DNA of 64,000 nt from Campylobacter jejuni (GCF_001457695.1 NZ_LN831025.1:1612001-1676000), one strand, 5' to 3'; positions 28,337 through 36,660 are shown, counted from the stretch's first letter. Translations and numbers: made by a program. Notes: generated from the sequence alone by a model not told the origin.

Positions 28337-28747
28337 ATGCTAGAAAATTTAAAAGAAATTTATGAAGAATTTGAGCTTTTAATTGCTCAATTTTCAAGCT
28401 ATTTTAATGATGAAGAATTTTTAAATTTTAAAAAGGATTTTGATGTAAAAAATGTTTTAAATTATCATGATTTTGAAGAATTTACCCTAGAAGAAACAGA
28501 CAAAGAAAGGCTTAAAGATATACAAGGTTGCTTGCTAGCTTATATCAATTTTTGTAGTAGTAAAGATATAGAAGAACAGATGGCAGAAGTGATTTCTAAA
28601 ATTTTTATGCCTATGTTTCTTATTTCTAGATTATATTTTATATTAAAAGAAGAGAAGCTAGATATACAAATTCGCAAAATACTTAAAGAAAAAAATAAGT
28701 TGACAAAGGAAAAATCTTTATGGGTTTCCAAAGTCCTACCTTTTTAA
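28337..28747 (+). CDS. Unknown 136-aa acidic helical protein in the insertion
   Basis: Not recognised. It has an AAAGGAG ribosome site 5 bases before the ATG. The N-terminal 80 residues are strongly acidic and probably helical (MLENLKEIYEEFELLIAQFS; DFEEFTLEETDKERLKDIQG), a moderately hydrophobic segment MPMFLISRLYFIL lies near residue 95, and the tail is basic. The arrangement of a small acidic protein just before a nuclease-like toxin candidate would suit an inhibitor or regulator, but nothing in the sequence proves it. An 80-bp gap with its own promoter separates it from the next gene. Confidence 0.75.
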   Translation: MLENLKEIYEEFELLIAQFSSYFNDEEFLNFKKDFDVKNVLNYHDFEEFTLEETDKERLKDIQGCLLAYINFCSSKDIEEQMAEVISKIFMPMFLISRLYFILKEEKLDIQIRKILKEKNKLTKEKSLWVSKVLPF

Positions 28748-28797
28748 TAATTCTTAATAAAAACTTAAGATATATTGATTTTTAGTAAACAAAATAT

Positions 28798-28803
28798 TAT
28801 AAT
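28798..28803 (+). promoter_or_regulatory. -10 element of the HNH-membrane gene pair
   Basis: TATAAT, 24 bases before the ATG at 28828, with an AAGGAG site between. A weak hairpin (TCTTAA and TTAAGA, 28752-28770) just upstream may end transcription of the preceding gene, so the gene pair probably forms its own transcript. Confidence 0.6.
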
Positions 28804-28827
28804 TTATAAAAATTTTAAGGAGAGAAA

Positions 28828-30561
28828 ATGGAAAATGATATCATCAAAAAATTTATAAATACAGATTATAAGCTTTTAGAAAAAGAACTAGAAGAATTAT
28901 CCAAAAAAGATAAGCTAAGACTTGAAATTGATCAAGGACTAGATGAAGCCCTGAAAGATCTTGAGATAATAAGTGCCAAAATGCCACAAGAACAAACACA
29001 AAAGCTTTTTGATCAATGTACCAATAATGCAATGGATGCAATTATGGGACATTTTGGATTTGCGGCGGTGATTTTAGATGCTAAAGATGGAGGAAATGTT
29101 AATACCACTCACAATGTCAGAAAAGGTATCTATGCTAGCGAAAAAGAAAGACAAAGATACGCTAATCGTGGTGAGTATGATTCAGATTACTATCACAAAG
29201 ACAGCGATTACATAAAAATCAATAAAGAACAAAGCCAGCTAAAAAAACAAGGGAAATTAGAAGATTATATGACAGGTAAAAAAATCGAAGCAAATGCAGA
29301 CACTGATTTAGATCATATAGTTGCTGCAAAAACAATACATGATGATCCTGCTAGAGTTTTAGCTGAAATGGATGGTGCAAAATTAGCTAACACAGAAAGC
29401 AATCTAAAAATGACAGATAGTTCATTAAATCGTTCTAAAAAGGATAAAAGCGCTGAAGAATTTCTAGCAAAAAGAGATGAAAGATTAAAAATTCTAGAAG
29501 AACAAGAAAAAAAGGGAATCTTAACCCCAAGTCAACAAAAAGAAAAGGAGAAATTGTTAAAACAAAAAGAAATTCAAGATGAAAAATTTAAAGAACAGTA
29601 TAAACAAAATGAAAAAGAAATTAATAGAGAAGTTGACAAAAAATACTATACAAGTTCTAAGCCTTATAAGGAGGCTTTAATTACAGGTGCTCAAGATGCT
29701 GCTAAAATGGCTGCTTATTCAGCTTTAGGTATTGTTTTAAAAGATTTTATTAAAGCTATTATTATTGAGCTTAAAGTTACTTTTAAAGAATTTGGTAATG
29801 AAAGCCTAAAAGAAATTTTAATGCGTTTTAAATATAGAATTTGTAAGGTTTGGGAAGAATTAAAAATTAAATGGAAAGATATTTTGAAAGGTTCTTTTGA
29901 GAGAGCTTTACAAACATTTTTTTCAAATTTAGTAGTATTTATTATTAATATTTTTGCTACTGCTCTAAAAAGTATCGTGCAAATTGTTAGAGCTGGTTTT
30001 ACATCTTTATGGCAAGCAATGAAAATAATAACAAATCCCCCAAAAGATATGCCAAATGAGGATATTTATTATGAAGCTTCAAAAATTATGATTACAGGTT
30101 TAATAAGTGCTGTAACAATGCTTGGAAGCGAAAGTATTAAAAATTTTCTTTTGATTATTCCGGTTTTTAATGCTTTATTATTTTTTCCTATTCCATTTAC
30201 AGAGCAAACTATAGGAGATGCACTTTCTTTGTGTATTACTTCAGCTTGTGGAGCGATACTTAGCACTATTGCGATTTTTTATATGGATAAATGGAGAAAT
30301 GATTCTAAAATAGGTAGACTTCAAATTCAGCTTGTAGCACAAAATGGCGTGATAATGCATTACAAAATTGCACAAACTTGGTTTGTTTTGGGTGATGCGT
30401 ATAACTTATTTGAGCAAGTAGTGGAACGAGGAAATAAAAATTTAACAATGCTTAAAAATAACATTAATCAAGCTAAAAATACATTAAAACAAGTAGAAAA
30501 AGAGAGGCAAGAAATAATGTCAGAATGTATTAATCAACTTAGAAATTTAAGAGGGGAATAA
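28828..30561 (+). CDS. Predicted membrane-anchored HNH-type nuclease, unknown system
   Basis: A 577-aa protein I do not recognise by name. Residues 1-75 are helical and acidic. Residues 95-215 look like an HNH (His-Me finger) nuclease: DLDHIVAAK with D162-H163, then a conserved asparagine in ESNLKM (N192) and SLNRSKKDKS (N201, K204, D206), the pattern of the last two HNH elements. A charged coiled coil follows (about 210-270). Hydrophobic segments lie at about 288-312, 360-385, 418-433 and 437-485, then an amphipathic helical tail. No signal peptide, so the nuclease should face the cytoplasm. It has an AAGGAG site and its own -10. The stop is 3 bp before the partner gene. A membrane-tethered DNase acting on incoming DNA is my inference. 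Confidence 0.8.
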   Translation: MENDIIKKFINTDYKLLEKELEELSKKDKLRLEIDQGLDEALKDLEIISAKMPQEQTQKLFDQCTNNAMDAIMGHFGFAAVILDAKDGGNVNTTHNVRKGIYASEKERQRYANRGEYDSDYYHKDSDYIKINKEQSQLKKQGKLEDYMTGKKIEANADTDLDHIVAAKTIHDDPARVLAEMDGAKLANTESNLKMTDSSLNRSKKDKSAEEFLAKRDERLKILEEQEKKGILTPSQQKEKEKLLKQKEIQDEKFKEQYKQNEKEINREVDKKYYTSSKPYKEALITGAQDAAKMAAYSALGIVLKDFIKAIIIELKVTFKEFGNESLKEILMRFKYRICKVWEELKIKWKDILKGSFERALQTFFSNLVVFIINIFATALKSIVQIVRAGFTSLWQAMKIITNPPKDMPNEDIYYEASKIMITGLISAVTMLGSESIKNFLLIIPVFNALLFFPIPFTEQTIGDALSLCITSACGAILSTIAIFYMDKWRNDSKIGRLQIQLVAQNGVIMHYKIAQTWFVLGDAYNLFEQVVERGNKNLTMLKNNINQAKNTLKQVEKERQEIMSECINQLRNLRGE

Positions 30562-30564
30562 ATA

Positions 30565-31401
30565 ATGGATAATAAAAAATTAGTAATTAATCCAAAGAAA
30601 ATTTTACAGAATTTAAAAGATATTGAAGAAGTTCAAGGACAAATTAAAAATTGCACACCTGAAGAATTAAAAATTTTAGCCAAAGAACAAGCTAAACAAA
30701 TTGATGTAAAAATTCAGGAAGTTTCAAGAAAAATAGTAGAGGCTAAAAAGTTAGCTCATGAAACAAAAAATATAAAAAATTCATTTCTTGAAACTCTAAA
30801 TCCATTTGCTAAAAGTGAAGCAGATAAGAAATTTGAAGCATTGTCTACAGCTGATATAGCTAATTCTGAGGCTATAGGAGCTCAAAACGAACTTATACAA
30901 GAAACTATTAAGCTTATTTGTTGTGATATGTTTTTTGCAAATTTAATGATAGAAGAAATGTCATTGATAATTGCAGAACAAAATAACACTCATAGGAGTT
31001 TTGCATCTAATCTTTCAGATGACACTAAACAAACAACAAAGGAACTTACACAAACAATTATATATCAAGCACAACAACGCATTGTTGAAATGCAAAAAAC
31101 TAAACAAGAAATACAAGAAACCAAAGAAGATATCAAGGATATGGAAGATGATATAAAAAAGCTTGAAGAAGGATTAAATAAAAAGCGACAGGTTGATGAT
31201 GAACAACACAGATTAATAGAGATGCATTATCAAGAATTTATTAATTTCAAAATACAAATGGAAAATATAAAAGAGAAAGAAAATAAAATTAGTGATTTAG
31301 AATTTAAAATTAGTAAGAAAAATGCAATTATTTCTATTTTGTTTTCAAGTTTGGCTTTAATTGTTAGCATTGTTACAATAATTTTGCAATTTATTAAATA
31401 A
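30565..31401 (+). CDS. Coiled-coil protein with C-terminal membrane anchor, partner of the HNH gene
   Basis: A 278-aa protein of unknown family. It starts 3 bp after the upstream stop, using GAGGGG inside that gene's tail as ribosome site, so the two are translationally coupled. Structure seen: helical basic/acidic N-terminus (1-70), a middle region with two hydrophobic helices (about 105-137), a long coiled coil (about 160-250), and one strongly hydrophobic helix at 254-276 ending two residues from the C-terminus, making it tail-anchored with the bulk in the cytoplasm. Both proteins are thus predicted to sit on the inner membrane and may form a complex. Confidence 0.8.
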   Translation: MDNKKLVINPKKILQNLKDIEEVQGQIKNCTPEELKILAKEQAKQIDVKIQEVSRKIVEAKKLAHETKNIKNSFLETLNPFAKSEADKKFEALSTADIANSEAIGAQNELIQETIKLICCDMFFANLMIEEMSLIIAEQNNTHRSFASNLSDDTKQTTKELTQTIIYQAQQRIVEMQKTKQEIQETKEDIKDMEDDIKKLEEGLNKKRQVDDEQHRLIEMHYQEFINFKIQMENIKEKENKISDLEFKISKKNAIISILFSSLALIVSIVTIILQFIK

Positions 31402-31859
31402 CTAAGGAGTTTTTGTAGGATTTTTGGATAATTAAAGAAAAAAGAACTTGAAGCTTCAGAAGCGGTAAAAAAGACAACTTCTGCAACAGAGGTTGTTATG
31501 GATACAGCTTAAAAATTAAATATACAACTAATTGGCATGCAGGAGAATTCAAAATGAAGAGGATAAGCCTAAAGGCTTTTTTCAAAAGTTTATCATGATT
31601 GTGGAAAATATATCACAAAAACTAAACATTTTTCAACTAAACATTATGATTTGTAGAACCCTAGTAGGTGTCGTGGATATAGGGTGTATGAACTATGTCA
31701 ACATAAACAATATGATGATTTTTATAATTTATGAAAAAACGGATAAAATGGAAAAATGCACTTTATATGGACATGAGAGAATTAATAAATAAAAACATGA
31801 ATGGACATGACTAAAGAGAATAAAATTACTTTTAAAATTTGTAGAGATGGTCAATCTAG
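31402..31859 (+). pseudogene. Decayed coding remnants in the insertion
   Basis: About 450 bases without an intact gene. Short coding-like pieces appear in different frames, broken by stops: a charged stretch at about 31432-31512 ending ATEVVMDTA, an NEEDKPKGFFQKF piece near 31555, a CRGYRVYELCQHKQYDDFYN piece at about 31667-31730, and a 24-codon ORF at 31801-31875. They read as the wreck of one or two genes that once followed the coiled-coil gene. I cannot name them. Confidence 0.5.
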
Positions 31860-32300
31860 AGTAAGGATAGAATAATTTATAGCTACAATAAACTTGCAAT
31901 GTGTTTAGCTCATATTTTATGCACTTCAATGATGAGGAAAGATTTAATCTAGAAGAATTAGCAAATGAATTTAATGTAGATATTAGAACCATACAAAGAG
32001 ATTTAAACCAAAGTCTTTTCTTTTTTACCTATACAAAAAGAAAATGGAAAGTATTTTTTAGAGTCTTTTGCACTCAGTAAGCTTAATTTTAAAGATATAC
32101 AAAATTTTGCTATGTTAAGCGAGATTCAAGAGCTTTATCCAAAACTACATAAAGATTTTTTGCTAAACCCTAAAATAAATAGCATTTTTATGATAAAAAA
32201 CAATGGCTTTGAAAAAGTTGATTATGAAAATTTTGAAATCATCAGTATTGCAATTGTAAAACACAATATTTTAAGTTTTGATTACAAAAGACAAAAATAA
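31860..32300 (+). pseudogene. Broken WYL-domain transcriptional regulator
   Basis: Reading across two frameshifts restores a DeoR/WYL-type regulator: a winged-helix DNA-binding part (DRIIYSYNKLAMCLAHI, then in another frame FNLEELANEFNVDIRTIQRD), a linker (QKENGKYFLESFALSKLNF, third frame), and the start of a WYL domain (FEIISIAIVKHNILSFDYK). No start codon is present in the first frame; a TAG stands where an ATG might have been. The 3' end is cut off where the bounding repeat begins (32286), and the last codons to TAA come from the repeat. WYL regulators of this shape often repress phage-defence operons (BrxR/CapW types), which fits the neighbouring genes. Confidence 0.7.
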
Positions 32301-32306
32301 TAAAAT

Positions 32307-32392
32307 TAAAGTTCCTCCTAGTGAAGAAAGTCCTAAGATCTTAATTTCCTTTGTTCCAAATTTTGATTTTCTCATTGATTAATTACCTTAAA
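32307..32392 (+). repeat. Right copy of the 86-bp direct repeat bounding the insertion
   Basis: Identical to 27699-27784. Here it is an orphan copy of the 5' end of the MFS gene (its start codon on the minus strand is at 32373-32375), leading into the truncated WYL remnant instead of the rest of the transporter. The preceding 21 bp (32286-32306) also match the left side after a 10-base deletion. Confidence 0.95.
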
Positions 32393-32462
32393 TTTTAAAA
32401 ACATTGTTTTTATTATACTATAATCATTTCCAAAATATTATCTAAAAAATTTAAGGATAAAT

Positions 32463-33259
32463 ATGTTTAATTTTATAACCACCCTTTTTAAAAACCAATC
32501 TTTATTTTTTAGAAGAAAAAACCACAAGCAAAAGTTCAAATCAAACCCATATAATCTCGCTTAAACAATCTGATGATGAATTTTTAAATTTATTATTTTC
32601 TTTTTTAGTGCCACAAAGCGATGAAGATAAAAATTTTATAGAAAAAACTCGCACAAAAATCAAAAGAAATGAGCATAATATTGCTCTGATAAAAAATCCA
32701 AATTTTAATGCTTTAATAGACACAGGGTTTTTAGATACTATTGATACATTAAAAGAAAAATTGCATATCCACAAAACCGATTTAAAGATATCACTCTATT
32801 ATCTTAACACACGCGCATCCTGATCATATAGGAGCTTTAATGAGCGAAGAAAATCTTTTTCCAAAAGCTCAAATTTTAATCGATAAAAAAGAATATGATT
32901 TTTGGATCAAAAGCGATAGACAAGAAATTAAAAACACCTTGCTTAAACTTAAAAATATAGAATTTATTAACCACTCTAAAGATTTGATCTTTCAAAATTC
33001 AGGCATTAAAGCCATACCTGCTTACGGGCATACCCCAGGTCAAAATGCTATCATAATTGATGATAAAATAGTCTTTTGGGGAGATTTACTTCATCTTTAT
33101 GATATACAAATCCCAAAACCTAAAATCGCTATAAAATTTGATATAAATCAAAATGAGGCTATACAAACAATGGAAAAACTACTTAAAGAATTTAAAGAAA
33201 GAAAACTCAAAGTTATAGGGACTCATGCATCTTTTATCGAACCTGAATTTTTAGATTAA
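32463..33259 (+). pseudogene. Metallo-beta-lactamase-fold hydrolase, frameshifted (Cj1589 position)
   Basis: An AAGGA site and ATG at 32463 open a frame that must shift twice to give a whole protein: near a T-rich run at about 32505-32510, and again near 32785. The joined product includes LTHAHPDHIGAL, the zinc-binding HxHxDH motif, then the conserved IPAYGHTPGQNAIIIDD (second zinc histidine) and VFWGDLLHL (zinc aspartate), and a final histidine in VIGTHASFI. The C-terminal 139 codons (32840-33259) remain open. A -10 (TATAAT) lies at 32419-32424. In this sequence no full-length enzyme can be made without frameshifting. Confidence 0.75.
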
Positions 33260-33307
33260 TTACTTAAAAATTACTAAAAATTAAGTAAAAATTTTAATAA
33301 TTTTTGC

Positions 33308-33313
33308 TAAAAT
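33308..33313 (+). promoter_or_regulatory. Extended -10 of the infA / alpha-operon promoter
   Basis: TGC followed by TAAAAT in an A/T-rich stretch, 34 bases before the infA TTG. It is the likely start of the transcript covering infA and the ribosomal genes. Confidence 0.55.
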
Positions 33314-33346
33314 TATAGCCTTTTTATTTCATGAAAGGAGAAAATT

Positions 33347-33565
33347 TTGGCAAAAGATGATGTAATTGAAATTGATGGCACCGTACTTGAAGCATTGCCT
33401 AATGCAAATTTCAAGGTTGAACTTGACAACAAACATGTAATTTTATGTCATATTGCAGGAAAAATGCGTATGCATTATATAAGAATAATGCCAGGTGATA
33501 AAGTAAAAGTAGAACTTACACCTTATAGCCTTGATAAAGGGCGTATAACTTTTAGATATAAATAA
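33347..33565 (+). CDS. infA: Translation initiation factor IF-1
   Basis: A 72-aa S1/OB-fold protein, the standard length: [20 protein letters not shown] at the start and [20 protein letters not shown] at the end. It binds the 30S A site during initiation. Start codon is TTG, preceded by a strong GAAAGGAG site; no ATG is available in this frame. First gene of the alpha-operon cluster. Confidence 0.96.
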
Positions 33566-33736
33566 TCTAAGTTATTTAAAAGCTAATTTTAGATAAAATT
33601 AGAGTTTTTGCGACAAATTACATCGAACTATATGAAGAAGTATTTTTAAAATCCACCACTTATTTTGAAAATAGTTGGTTATTCATAAAACCTGATGTAG
33701 TCGTAAATCAAGTGGAATTCATTCAAGGAGACGCTC

Positions 33737-33850
33737 ATGAAAGTGAGACCATCGGTTAAAAAGATGTGCGACAAGTGCAAAGTAGTTCGCCGTAAAGGCG
33801 TGGTTCGCATTATTTGCGAAAATCCAAAACATAAACAAAGACAAGGATAA
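33737..33850 (+). CDS. rpmJ: 50S ribosomal protein L36
   Basis: Thirty-seven residues beginning [20 protein letters not shown]. The zinc ligands C11, C14, C27 and H32 (CDKC, C27 in RIICENPKH) are all present, so this is the zinc-binding form. It has an AAGGAG site and ends 2 bp before rpsM. Too short to be seen by length-based gene calling. Confidence 0.97.
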
Positions 33851-33852
33851 AC

Positions 33853-34218
33853 ATGGCTCGTATTGCAGGTGTGGATTTACCAAAGAAAAAAAGAATTGAG
33901 TATGGACTAACCTATATTTATGGTATAGGACTTTTCACTTCAAGAAAAATTCTAGATAAAGTAGGAATTTCTTATGATAAAAGAGTTCATGAGTTAAGTG
34001 AAGATGAAGCAGCAGCTATCCGTAAAGAAATTCAAGAAAACTATATGGTTGAAGGGGACTTGAGAAAACAAGTTGCTATGGATATTAAAGCACTTATGGA
34101 TTTAGGAAGCTTTAGAGGCTTAAGACACAGAAAAGGCTTACCAGTTCGCGGACAAAAAACAAAAACAAACGCAAGAACTAGAAAAGGTAAGAGAAAAACT
34201 GTTGGTGCAAAATCATAA
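33853..34218 (+). CDS. rpsM: 30S ribosomal protein S13
   Basis: A 121-aa protein with [20 protein letters not shown] at the start, the helix-two-turn-helix region ([17 protein letters not shown]) and the basic C-terminal tail [20 protein letters not shown] that reaches the P site. Normal size and place, between rpmJ and rpsK. Confidence 0.98.
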   Translation: MARIAGVDLPKKKRIEYGLTYIYGIGLFTSRKILDKVGISYDKRVHELSEDEAAAIRKEIQENYMVEGDLRKQVAMDIKALMDLGSFRGLRHRKGLPVRGQKTKTNARTRKGKRKTVGAKS

Positions 34219-34227
34219 GGATAAATC

Positions 34228-34620
34228 ATGGCAAAAAGAAAAATCGTAAAGAAAAAAGTAGTTAAAAAAAATATAGCAAAAGGTATTGTTTATATCAGTG
34301 CGACTTTTAACAATACTATGGTTACAGTGACTGATGAAATGGGAAATGCTATCGCTTGGAGTAGTGCAGGTGGTTTAGGATTTAAAGGTTCTAAAAAATC
34401 AACTCCTTATGCAGCACAACAAGCAGTAGAAGACGCTTTAAATAAAGCAAAAGAACACGGAATTAAAGAAGTAGGCATTAAAGTACAAGGACCAGGAAGC
34501 GGTAGAGAAACTGCTGTTAAGAGTGTAGGTGCTATGGAAGGAATCAAAGTAACTTTCTTAAAAGATATCACTCCATTAGCTCACAATGGTTGCAGACCGC
34601 CTAAGCGTCGTCGTGTCTAA
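34228..34620 (+). CDS. rpsK: 30S ribosomal protein S11
   Basis: A 130-aa platform protein. Conserved stretches: [40 protein letters not shown], and the C-terminal [14 protein letters not shown]. The N-terminus has a lysine-rich extension ([17 protein letters not shown]), common in this group. Confidence 0.98.
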   Translation: MAKRKIVKKKVVKKNIAKGIVYISATFNNTMVTVTDEMGNAIAWSSAGGLGFKGSKKSTPYAAQQAVEDALNKAKEHGIKEVGIKVQGPGSGRETAVKSVGAMEGIKVTFLKDITPLAHNGCRPPKRRRV

Positions 34621-34647
34621 GATATAAGAAAAATTTAGGAGAATATT

Positions 34648-35274
34648 ATGGCAAGATATAGAGGACCAGTAGAAAAATTAGAAAGACGCTTTGGTGTTAG
34701 CTTAGCATTAAAAGGAGAAAGAAGACTAGCTGGCAAAAGTGCACTAGACAAACGCCCTTATGCGCCAGGACAACACGGAGCAAGAAAAGGTAAAATTAGT
34801 GAGTATGGACTTCAATTAAGAGAAAAACAAAAAGCTAAATTTATGTATGGAGTAAGCGAAAAGCAATTCCGTCGTTTATTTGCTGAAGCAGCAAGAAGAG
34901 AAGGAAATACAGGGGTATTACTTATCCAACTTTTAGAACAAAGATTAGACAATGTGGTATATAGAATGGGTTTTGCTACAACACGTCGTTTTGCAAGACA
35001 ACTTGTAACACATGGACATATTTTAGTAAATGGTAAAAGAGTGGATATTCCTAGCTTTAGAGTAGAAGCAGGTGCTAAAATCGAAATCATCGAAAAAAGC
35101 AAAAACAATCCTCAAATAACAAGAGCTATCGAACTTACAGCACAAACTGGAATCGTTGCTTGGGTTGATGTTGAAAAAGATAAGAGATTTGGAATTTTCA
35201 CAAGAAAACCTGAAAGAGAAGAAGTTGTCATTCCGGTTGAGGAAAGATTTATCGTTGAGCTTTACTCTAAGTAA
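34648..35274 (+). CDS. rpsD: 30S ribosomal protein S4
   Basis: A 208-aa primary 16S rRNA-binding protein. [20 protein letters not shown] at the start and the S4 RNA-binding domain [20 protein letters not shown] followed by [20 protein letters not shown]. It lacks the N-terminal zinc cysteines. In many bacteria S4 also represses this operon; no operator structure was identified here. Confidence 0.98.
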   Translation: MARYRGPVEKLERRFGVSLALKGERRLAGKSALDKRPYAPGQHGARKGKISEYGLQLREKQKAKFMYGVSEKQFRRLFAEAARREGNTGVLLIQLLEQRLDNVVYRMGFATTRRFARQLVTHGHILVNGKRVDIPSFRVEAGAKIEIIEKSKNNPQITRAIELTAQTGIVAWVDVEKDKRFGIFTRKPEREEVVIPVEERFIVELYSK

Positions 35275-35286
35275 TAGGGGCTAAAT

Positions 35287-36300
35287 ATGAGAAATATTAC
35301 AACATCTGCTTATACGCCAACAGAATTTACAATAGAAAACATTAGTGATACTGTGGCTAAAATCAGTGCTTGGCCTTTTGAGATCGGCTATGGAATCACC
35401 CTAGCCCATCCTTTACGCCGTTTGCTTTACACTAGCACCATAGGATATGCTCCAACTGCGATCCATATTGATGGCGTAGCTCATGAATTTGATAGCATGC
35501 GTGGTATGCTTGAAGATGTAGCACTTTTTATCATTAATCTAAAAAAACTACGCTTTAAAATTAAAGGCGAATCAAATAAAGAAATAGTAGAATTTAGCTT
35601 TAAAGGCTCAAAAGAAATTTACGGCAAAGATCTAAATAATGATCAAGTAGAAGTAGTAAACAAAGACGCCTATCTAGCAACTATCAACGAAGATGCTGAA
35701 CTCAAATTCACATTGATCGTTGAAAAAGGTATTGGCTATATACCAAGCGAAGAAATTAAAGAGCTTATAAATGATCCTAAATTTATAGCTTTAGATGCTT
35801 TCTTTACACCTGTAAGAGAAGCAACCTATGATATTGAAAAAGTTTTATTTGAAGATAATCCTGATTATGAAAAAGTGGTTTTAACCGTAACAACTGATGG
35901 ACAAATCACTCCAAATGAAGCTTTTCAAAATGCTCTAGAAGCTATGTATAAACAATTATCAGTATTTGATAAAATCACCAATGTTAGAAGCGTAATTAAA
36001 AATCAAGCAACAAGCAATGAACTAGAAAATACTAAATTATTGCAAAACATTACAGATTTAAATTTAAGTGCTAGAAGTTATAATTGTCTTGAAAAAGCAG
36101 GAGTAGTTTACATAGGCGAGCTTGCTTTGATGAGTGTAAGTGAACTTGCAGGGCTTAAAAATTTAGGTAAAAAATCTCTTGATGAAATTAAAAACATCAT
36201 GGAAAGCATAGGTTTTCCTGTGGGAACTTCTAAGCTTAGCGATAATAAAGAAATACTTAAAAATAAAATCGCAGAATTAAAAGCACAAAACGAAGGATAA
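35287..36300 (+). CDS. rpoA: RNA polymerase alpha subunit
   Basis: A 337-aa protein. N-terminal assembly domain with [20 protein letters not shown], and a C-terminal domain (about 250-320) with [20 protein letters not shown] and [20 protein letters not shown] that contacts promoter DNA and activators. Complete and of normal length. Confidence 0.98.
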   Translation: MRNITTSAYTPTEFTIENISDTVAKISAWPFEIGYGITLAHPLRRLLYTSTIGYAPTAIHIDGVAHEFDSMRGMLEDVALFIINLKKLRFKIKGESNKEIVEFSFKGSKEIYGKDLNNDQVEVVNKDAYLATINEDAELKFTLIVEKGIGYIPSEEIKELINDPKFIALDAFFTPVREATYDIEKVLFEDNPDYEKVVLTVTTDGQITPNEAFQNALEAMYKQLSVFDKITNVRSVIKNQATSNELENTKLLQNITDLNLSARSYNCLEKAGVVYIGELALMSVSELAGLKNLGKKSLDEIKNIMESIGFPVGTSKLSDNKEILKNKIAELKAQNEG

Positions 36301-36303
36301 AGA

Positions 36304-36657
36304 ATGAGACATAAACATGGATATAGAAAACTTGGCAGAACTTCATCTCATCGTGCTGCCTTATTAAAAAATTTAACTATAGCTTTAGTAAATAGCGGAA
36401 AAATCGAAACTACTCTACCAAAAGCTAAAGAATTAAGAGGTTATGTAGAAAGATTGATTACTAGAGCAAGACTTGGAGATTTTAACGCTCATAGAGCAGT
36501 TTTTGCTTCATTACAAGATAAAAACGCTACTAATAAATTAGTGACTGAAATTGCTCCAAAATTCAAAGATCGCAATGGTGGATATACAAGAATCATCAAA
36601 ACAAGAATTCGCCGTGGTGATGCTGCTGAAATGGCTTTCATCGAATTTGTAGCTTAA
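36304..36657 (+). CDS. rplQ: 50S ribosomal protein L17
   Basis: A 117-aa protein, [20 protein letters not shown] at the start and the conserved [20 protein letters not shown] near the end. Last gene of the cluster; a 9-bp perfect hairpin follows 3 bases after the stop. Confidence 0.98.
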   Translation: MRHKHGYRKLGRTSSHRAALLKNLTIALVNSGKIETTLPKAKELRGYVERLITRARLGDFNAHRAVFASLQDKNATNKLVTEIAPKFKDRNGGYTRIIKTRIRRGDAAEMAFIEFVA

Positions 36658-36660
36658 TCA

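Larger units (their letters stand above)
27785..32306 (+). mobile_element. Strain-variable insertion with nuclease/membrane cargo
   Basis: About 4.5 kb between two copies of an 86-bp direct repeat, placed between the MFS gene and the broken metallo-beta-lactamase-fold gene before infA. Cargo, in order: a 22-codon ORF, a 136-aa unknown protein, the 577-aa HNH-membrane protein, its 278-aa coupled partner, decayed coding remnants, and a broken WYL regulator. All intact genes point the same way. No transposase, integrase or insertion-sequence end is visible, so it probably arrived by natural transformation and homologous recombination rather than transposition. Loss by recombination between the repeats would leave one repeat copy and remove 4608 bp. 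Confidence 0.75.

Noticed and set aside
28828-30561. HNH-membrane protein as a colicin, contact-dependent or type VI secreted toxin
   Set aside because: It has no signal peptide, secretion marker domain or adaptor gene, and the nuclease-like part is N-terminal while secreted toxins usually carry it at the C-terminus. It remains possible but less likely than an intracellular role.
27785-32306. Insertion as a classical transposon or integrative element
   Set aside because: No transposase, integrase, terminal inverted repeats or tRNA attachment site was found; the 86-bp coding repeat does not fit a target-site duplication.
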